Assembly: GCA_040219355.1 (NCBI GenBank)
Contig: JAVJSN010000010.1
Coordinates: 186,001-250,000 of the forward strand
Direction: 5' to 3'
Source: MH13 sp040219355
Lineage (GTDB): Bacteria > Pseudomonadota > Alphaproteobacteria > Rhizobiales > MH13
DNA length: 64,000 nucleotides
How positions within the stretch are numbered: position 1 is the first letter of the stretch; the number at the start of each line of letters is the position of its first letter. The translations under genes were made by a program, and so were the position numbers. This document shows, in pieces, positions 61,604 to 64,000 of the stretch. Under the pieces are notes generated by a model, which did not search any database, was not told where the DNA came from, and saw nothing but the letters and a program-made list of their open reading frames with translations.

Positions 61604-61703
61604 CCTAAACCTCTAACGTAGCCTGCGTTTACCACGCTCTTTCACCTTGCCACTTTACCTTGGCGAGCGATTGCACTTTTGCGCGCCATCACCATCTGAT
61701 AGT

Positions 61704-61719
61704 TTAACGAAACGTTAAC
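61704..61719. promoter_or_regulatory. Perfect CtrA-binding motif
   Basis: TTAACGAAACGTTAAC fits TTAA-N7-TTAAC exactly and its core TTAACG-aaa-CGTTAA is also a perfect palindrome. It lies 65 bp before the GTG of the small gene at 61784 and 100 bp after phaR. Confidence 0.65.
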
Positions 61720-61783
61720 AGCCGTTTGGCGCACCAGTTTCACCTTGGAACAGGTTGCAGGCGGCCTATCAGAGGCAAAAGCG

Positions 61784-62116
61784 GTGATCACCCCATCCAT
61801 CAGACAGATCGGCTTTCACGGCGCGACCAGCACAAAAGCTGAACGCGACGTTGGTGCTGTCGAGTCTGATGCATTTCGTGTCGAACCGGTAAGCCGCGCC
61901 CATCCACGCTCCGAGCGCCGCTCAAACGAAAGCTTGGCCAACGCCGCAGCCTTGCGCCTGGGCATTGCCGCGCAGATGCTGGCTTCGCGGGACATCATCG
62001 ACGAGACCATGCTGGTGCTGCCATCGCACCCTGCCATGCGCTCAGCGGCACGCTATGCCTCGACCGCCGAAGGTCTTGCGCCAACCGGCACGCTTGGCTT
62101 TTCCCGCACCATTTAG
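61784..62116 (+). CDS. Small hypothetical protein, likely CtrA-controlled
   Basis: A 110-aa protein from GTG 61784, which has AGAGG 8 nt upstream (a TTG at 61745 has none). Not recognised as a named family. It starts ITPSIRQIGFHGATSTKAER, has a basic, disordered middle (RAHPRSERRSNES) and a helical C-terminal half (LANAAALRLGIAAQMLASRD). No membrane segment or signal is seen. The CtrA box upstream suggests a cell-cycle or motility connection. It converges with ggt, ending 5 bp from it. Confidence 0.55.
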   Translation: MITPSIRQIGFHGATSTKAERDVGAVESDAFRVEPVSRAHPRSERRSNESLANAAALRLGIAAQMLASRDIIDETMLVLPSHPAMRSAARYASTAEGLAPTGTLGFSRTI

Positions 62117-62121
62117 TCGAT

Positions 62122-63729
62122 TTAGATACCGGCTGCGCAGCCATCTTTGCGCGGGTCAGACCCGCCGGTCAAAGCACCCGTGTCCGGATCGCGCCAAATA
62201 GCCTGTCCACCACCGATTGCGCGCTTGGCATAGGCGGTTGCCTGATGCCCACGGGCATTCAGCGCAGCGATCATCTCATCGCCGAAGGGACTCTCGATGA
62301 TGGGATTTTTTGTCCCCACATCCCAAAAAACACGCGGCGCATCCAAAGCAGCCTGAACGTCCATGCCATAATCGACCATGTTCGAAATCACATGGGCATG
62401 CCCTAAGGGCTGGTAGGCCCCACCCATCACGCCAAAGGCCATGATCGGCACACCATCCCTCAAAGCCATGGCTGGAATGATGGTATGCATCGGACGTTTG
62501 CCACCAGCCAACTCGTTAGGATGGCCTTCTTCCAGGCTGAAACAGGCCCCACGATTTTGCAGCACGATCCCGGTCGCTTCGGTTGCAGTCAAAGCACCAA
62601 AATCATCGTAAATTGAGTAGATGAGCGAGACCATGCGGCCTTCGTCATCAGCAACACTCAAATAGACCGTGTCGGAGTTAGGAATCTCCGGCAGTTCCAT
62701 CCCATCAGCACGGCGAAGCGGGTCAATTTGAGCTGCCAACTGATCGATCACTGCCTCATCGATCAAACGATATGGATCGACGGTGGTGTCGGGATCACCC
62801 ACATAAATGTCGCGCAAACTGTAGGCCGCGCGCGCTGCTTCCAGTTCAAGATGCATCCGATCAACGCCGTTGGCTTCCATCGCAGCAATGTCGAACCGCT
62901 CCATGATTTTGAGCGTGATCAGTGCCGTGACACCCTGCCCGTTCGGTGGCAGTTCGGCGATGGTCAATCCGCGATAATCAGCCTGGATCGGCGTCATCGC
63001 ATCGGCCTTGCAATTGGCAAGATCGGATAGGCTCATCACGCCGCCGCGCTCGCGAATATGCCCAACAATGTCGCGCGCGATCTCACCGGTGTAGAAAGCG
63101 TCCACGCCATCGCGCTGGATGATTTCCAATGTCTTGGCAAGCTGCGGCCAAACCAAACGATCGCCAGCCACCGGCACGCGGCCCTGCGGTCGGAACACGC
63201 GGGTAAGAACAGGGTCCTGATCCACATCGCGCGGGTCTTTGGGATGCGCCATATCATGCGCCACACGATCTGTGACAATCCAACCATCACGCGCAAGCTT
63301 GATCGCCGGCTCCACCAACTCACGGAACCGTTTGGTGCCAAAGTGGCTTGCCATATATTCAAACCCACGCAGCGCCCCGGGCACCGTGATCGCGTGGGCA
63401 CTGGTCGGTGGTACCTTTGTATGACCGTCGGCGCGCAGCATATCAGCCGAAAGCATGGCCGGGGCGCGGCCCGAACCATTCACACCGTGAAGGGTGCCAT
63501 CAGGCTGCGCGATGATGGCAAAGCAGTCCCCACCGATGCCGGTCATTTGTGGCTCAACCACCGAAAGAACGGCTGCCGCGGCCAGTGCCCCATCTACCGC
63601 GTTGCCGCCTCTGTCCATCTCGTTCAGCGCGGCGGTCGTGGCAGCGGTGTGAGAGGTTGCCGCCATCATGCGCATGCCGCGTGCGGGCGAGCGTCCAGGA
63701 ACCTGAAAATCGCGTGATATCTGGGACAT
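62122..63729 (-). CDS. ggt: Gamma-glutamyltransferase family protein
   Basis: A 535-aa Ntn hydrolase of the GGT family. NAVDGALAAAAVLSVVEPQMTGIGGDCFAII near residues 43-73 is the family start. The autoprocessing site is the Thr in NSDTVYLSVADDEGRMVS (about residue 350), where classical GGTs have TTHxSV; here TV-Tyr replaces TT-His. No signal peptide is seen, so it is probably cytoplasmic. Such GGT-like enzymes may act on glutathione or cephalosporin-like amides; the exact substrate is open. It is divergent from the GlcG-like gene. Confidence 0.88.
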   Translation of the reverse strand: MSQISRDFQVPGRSPARGMRMMAATSHTAATTAALNEMDRGGNAVDGALAAAAVLSVVEPQMTGIGGDCFAIIAQPDGTLHGVNGSGRAPAMLSADMLRADGHTKVPPTSAHAITVPGALRGFEYMASHFGTKRFRELVEPAIKLARDGWIVTDRVAHDMAHPKDPRDVDQDPVLTRVFRPQGRVPVAGDRLVWPQLAKTLEIIQRDGVDAFYTGEIARDIVGHIRERGGVMSLSDLANCKADAMTPIQADYRGLTIAELPPNGQGVTALITLKIMERFDIAAMEANGVDRMHLELEAARAAYSLRDIYVGDPDTTVDPYRLIDEAVIDQLAAQIDPLRRADGMELPEIPNSDTVYLSVADDEGRMVSLIYSIYDDFGALTATEATGIVLQNRGACFSLEEGHPNELAGGKRPMHTIIPAMALRDGVPIMAFGVMGGAYQPLGHAHVISNMVDYGMDVQAALDAPRVFWDVGTKNPIIESPFGDEMIAALNARGHQATAYAKRAIGGGQAIWRDPDTGALTGGSDPRKDGCAAGI

Positions 63730-63860
63730 TGATGATCCTCATGGGTCGACAATTGAAAGGTAGCCCGACCAAACGTATCGGGCTTGCACGTGTGGAAACC
63801 ACGCGGTACGCGCCTAGCATACATAGCCCCCCGGAAAACCCCTCAAGAGAGAAACAACCA

Positions 63861-64000
63861 ATGCCATTGACGCTCGACGCCGCAAATACGCTCATCGCCG
63901 CCGCCATGAACGAAGGTGAGGCCAAAGGCTTTGCGCCACTTGCTGTTTGCGTTCTGGACGCTGGTGGCCACGTTCAGGCGTTTCAGCGCGCCGATGGAGC
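63861..64000 (+). CDS. GlcG/HbpS-like (DUF336) protein, 3' end cut by window edge
   Basis: Only the first 46 residues are inside the window: PLTLDAANTLIAAAMNEGEA then PLAVCVLDAGGHVQAFQRAD. This is the N-terminal part of the GlcG/HbpS (DUF336) family, which includes haem-binding proteins and glycolate-operon proteins. The ATG has no strong Shine-Dalgarno sequence (AGAGAGAAAC upstream). Divergent from ggt. Confidence 0.8.
   Translation, partial: MPLTLDAANTLIAAAMNEGEAKGFAPLAVCVLDAGGHVQAFQRADG

Overview
The window is chromosomal DNA from an alphaproteobacterium, most likely of the Hyphomicrobiales (Rhizobiales). The evidence is the gene set and gene order: an ethylmalonyl-CoA pathway block, tlpA/argH/lptM/lysA/TIGR02302/cpdR, an MJ0042 zinc-ribbon gene divergent from ftsEX, metXW, phaAB/phaR, and two perfect CtrA boxes (TTAA-N7-TTAAC). 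Coding is dense on both strands. I see no rRNA, tRNA, insertion sequence, prophage or CRISPR array. Both end genes are cut by the window edges.

Layout. 1-11 kb: carbon assimilation. ccr (5' end missing) and (2S)-methylsuccinyl-CoA dehydrogenase (mcd), with cob(I)alamin adenosyltransferase, etfBA and 3-hydroxybutyryl-CoA dehydrogenase close by. A BLUF photoreceptor, an SDR, TspO, a HIG1-like protein and a rhomboid protease lie among them. 11-18 kb: a YjfB-like protein, a membrane protein, tlpA, argH, lptM, lysA and a DUF4175 protein. 18-25 kb: cell cycle and envelope (cpdR, zinc-ribbon protein, ftsEX, YdcF, plsC, chaC-like, DUF2125). 25-30 kb: aromatic and methionine biosynthesis (chorismate mutase-hisC-tyrC on the minus strand, metXW on the plus strand). 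30-36 kb: an accessory patch with a LuxR/alpha-beta-hydrolase fusion, a LysE exporter, a broken DUF1206 gene, an unknown cysteine-free 330-aa protein behind a split double LuxR-HTH gene, and an EamA remnant. 36-47 kb: galU/galE, a lytic transglycosylase, a DUF459 protein and gltBD. 47-50 kb: a bufferin-type (DUF2282/DUF692/DUF2063/DoxX) copper-RiPP operon. 50-58 kb: threonine aldolase, SDR, methyltransferase, gloB, LysE, cupin, EamA, a NYN-like acidic protein and an EEP-family membrane protein. 58-64 kb: phaB, phaA, phaR, a small CtrA-box gene, ggt and the start of a GlcG/HbpS-like gene.

How the genes fit together. PhaA and PhaB lead acetyl-CoA to 3-hydroxybutyryl-CoA. Hbd handles the (S) isomer. 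Ccr carboxylates and reduces crotonyl-CoA. Mcd oxidises methylsuccinyl-CoA and passes electrons to EtfAB. The adenosyltransferase supplies coenzyme B12 for the pathway mutases. PhaR balances storage against this flux.

Points most worth a second look: the 34-36 kb locus (unknown protein plus a double HTH split by a -1 frame change); a LuxR regulator fused to a hydrolase fold that has lost its catalytic residues; a bufferin with an acidic C-terminal tail and a hairpin between precursor and maturase genes; a hairpin family placed directly after stop codons with compensatory base changes; a terminator-like hairpin that encloses the start codon of the DUF459 gene; and CtrA boxes at ftsE and at a small gene of unknown function.
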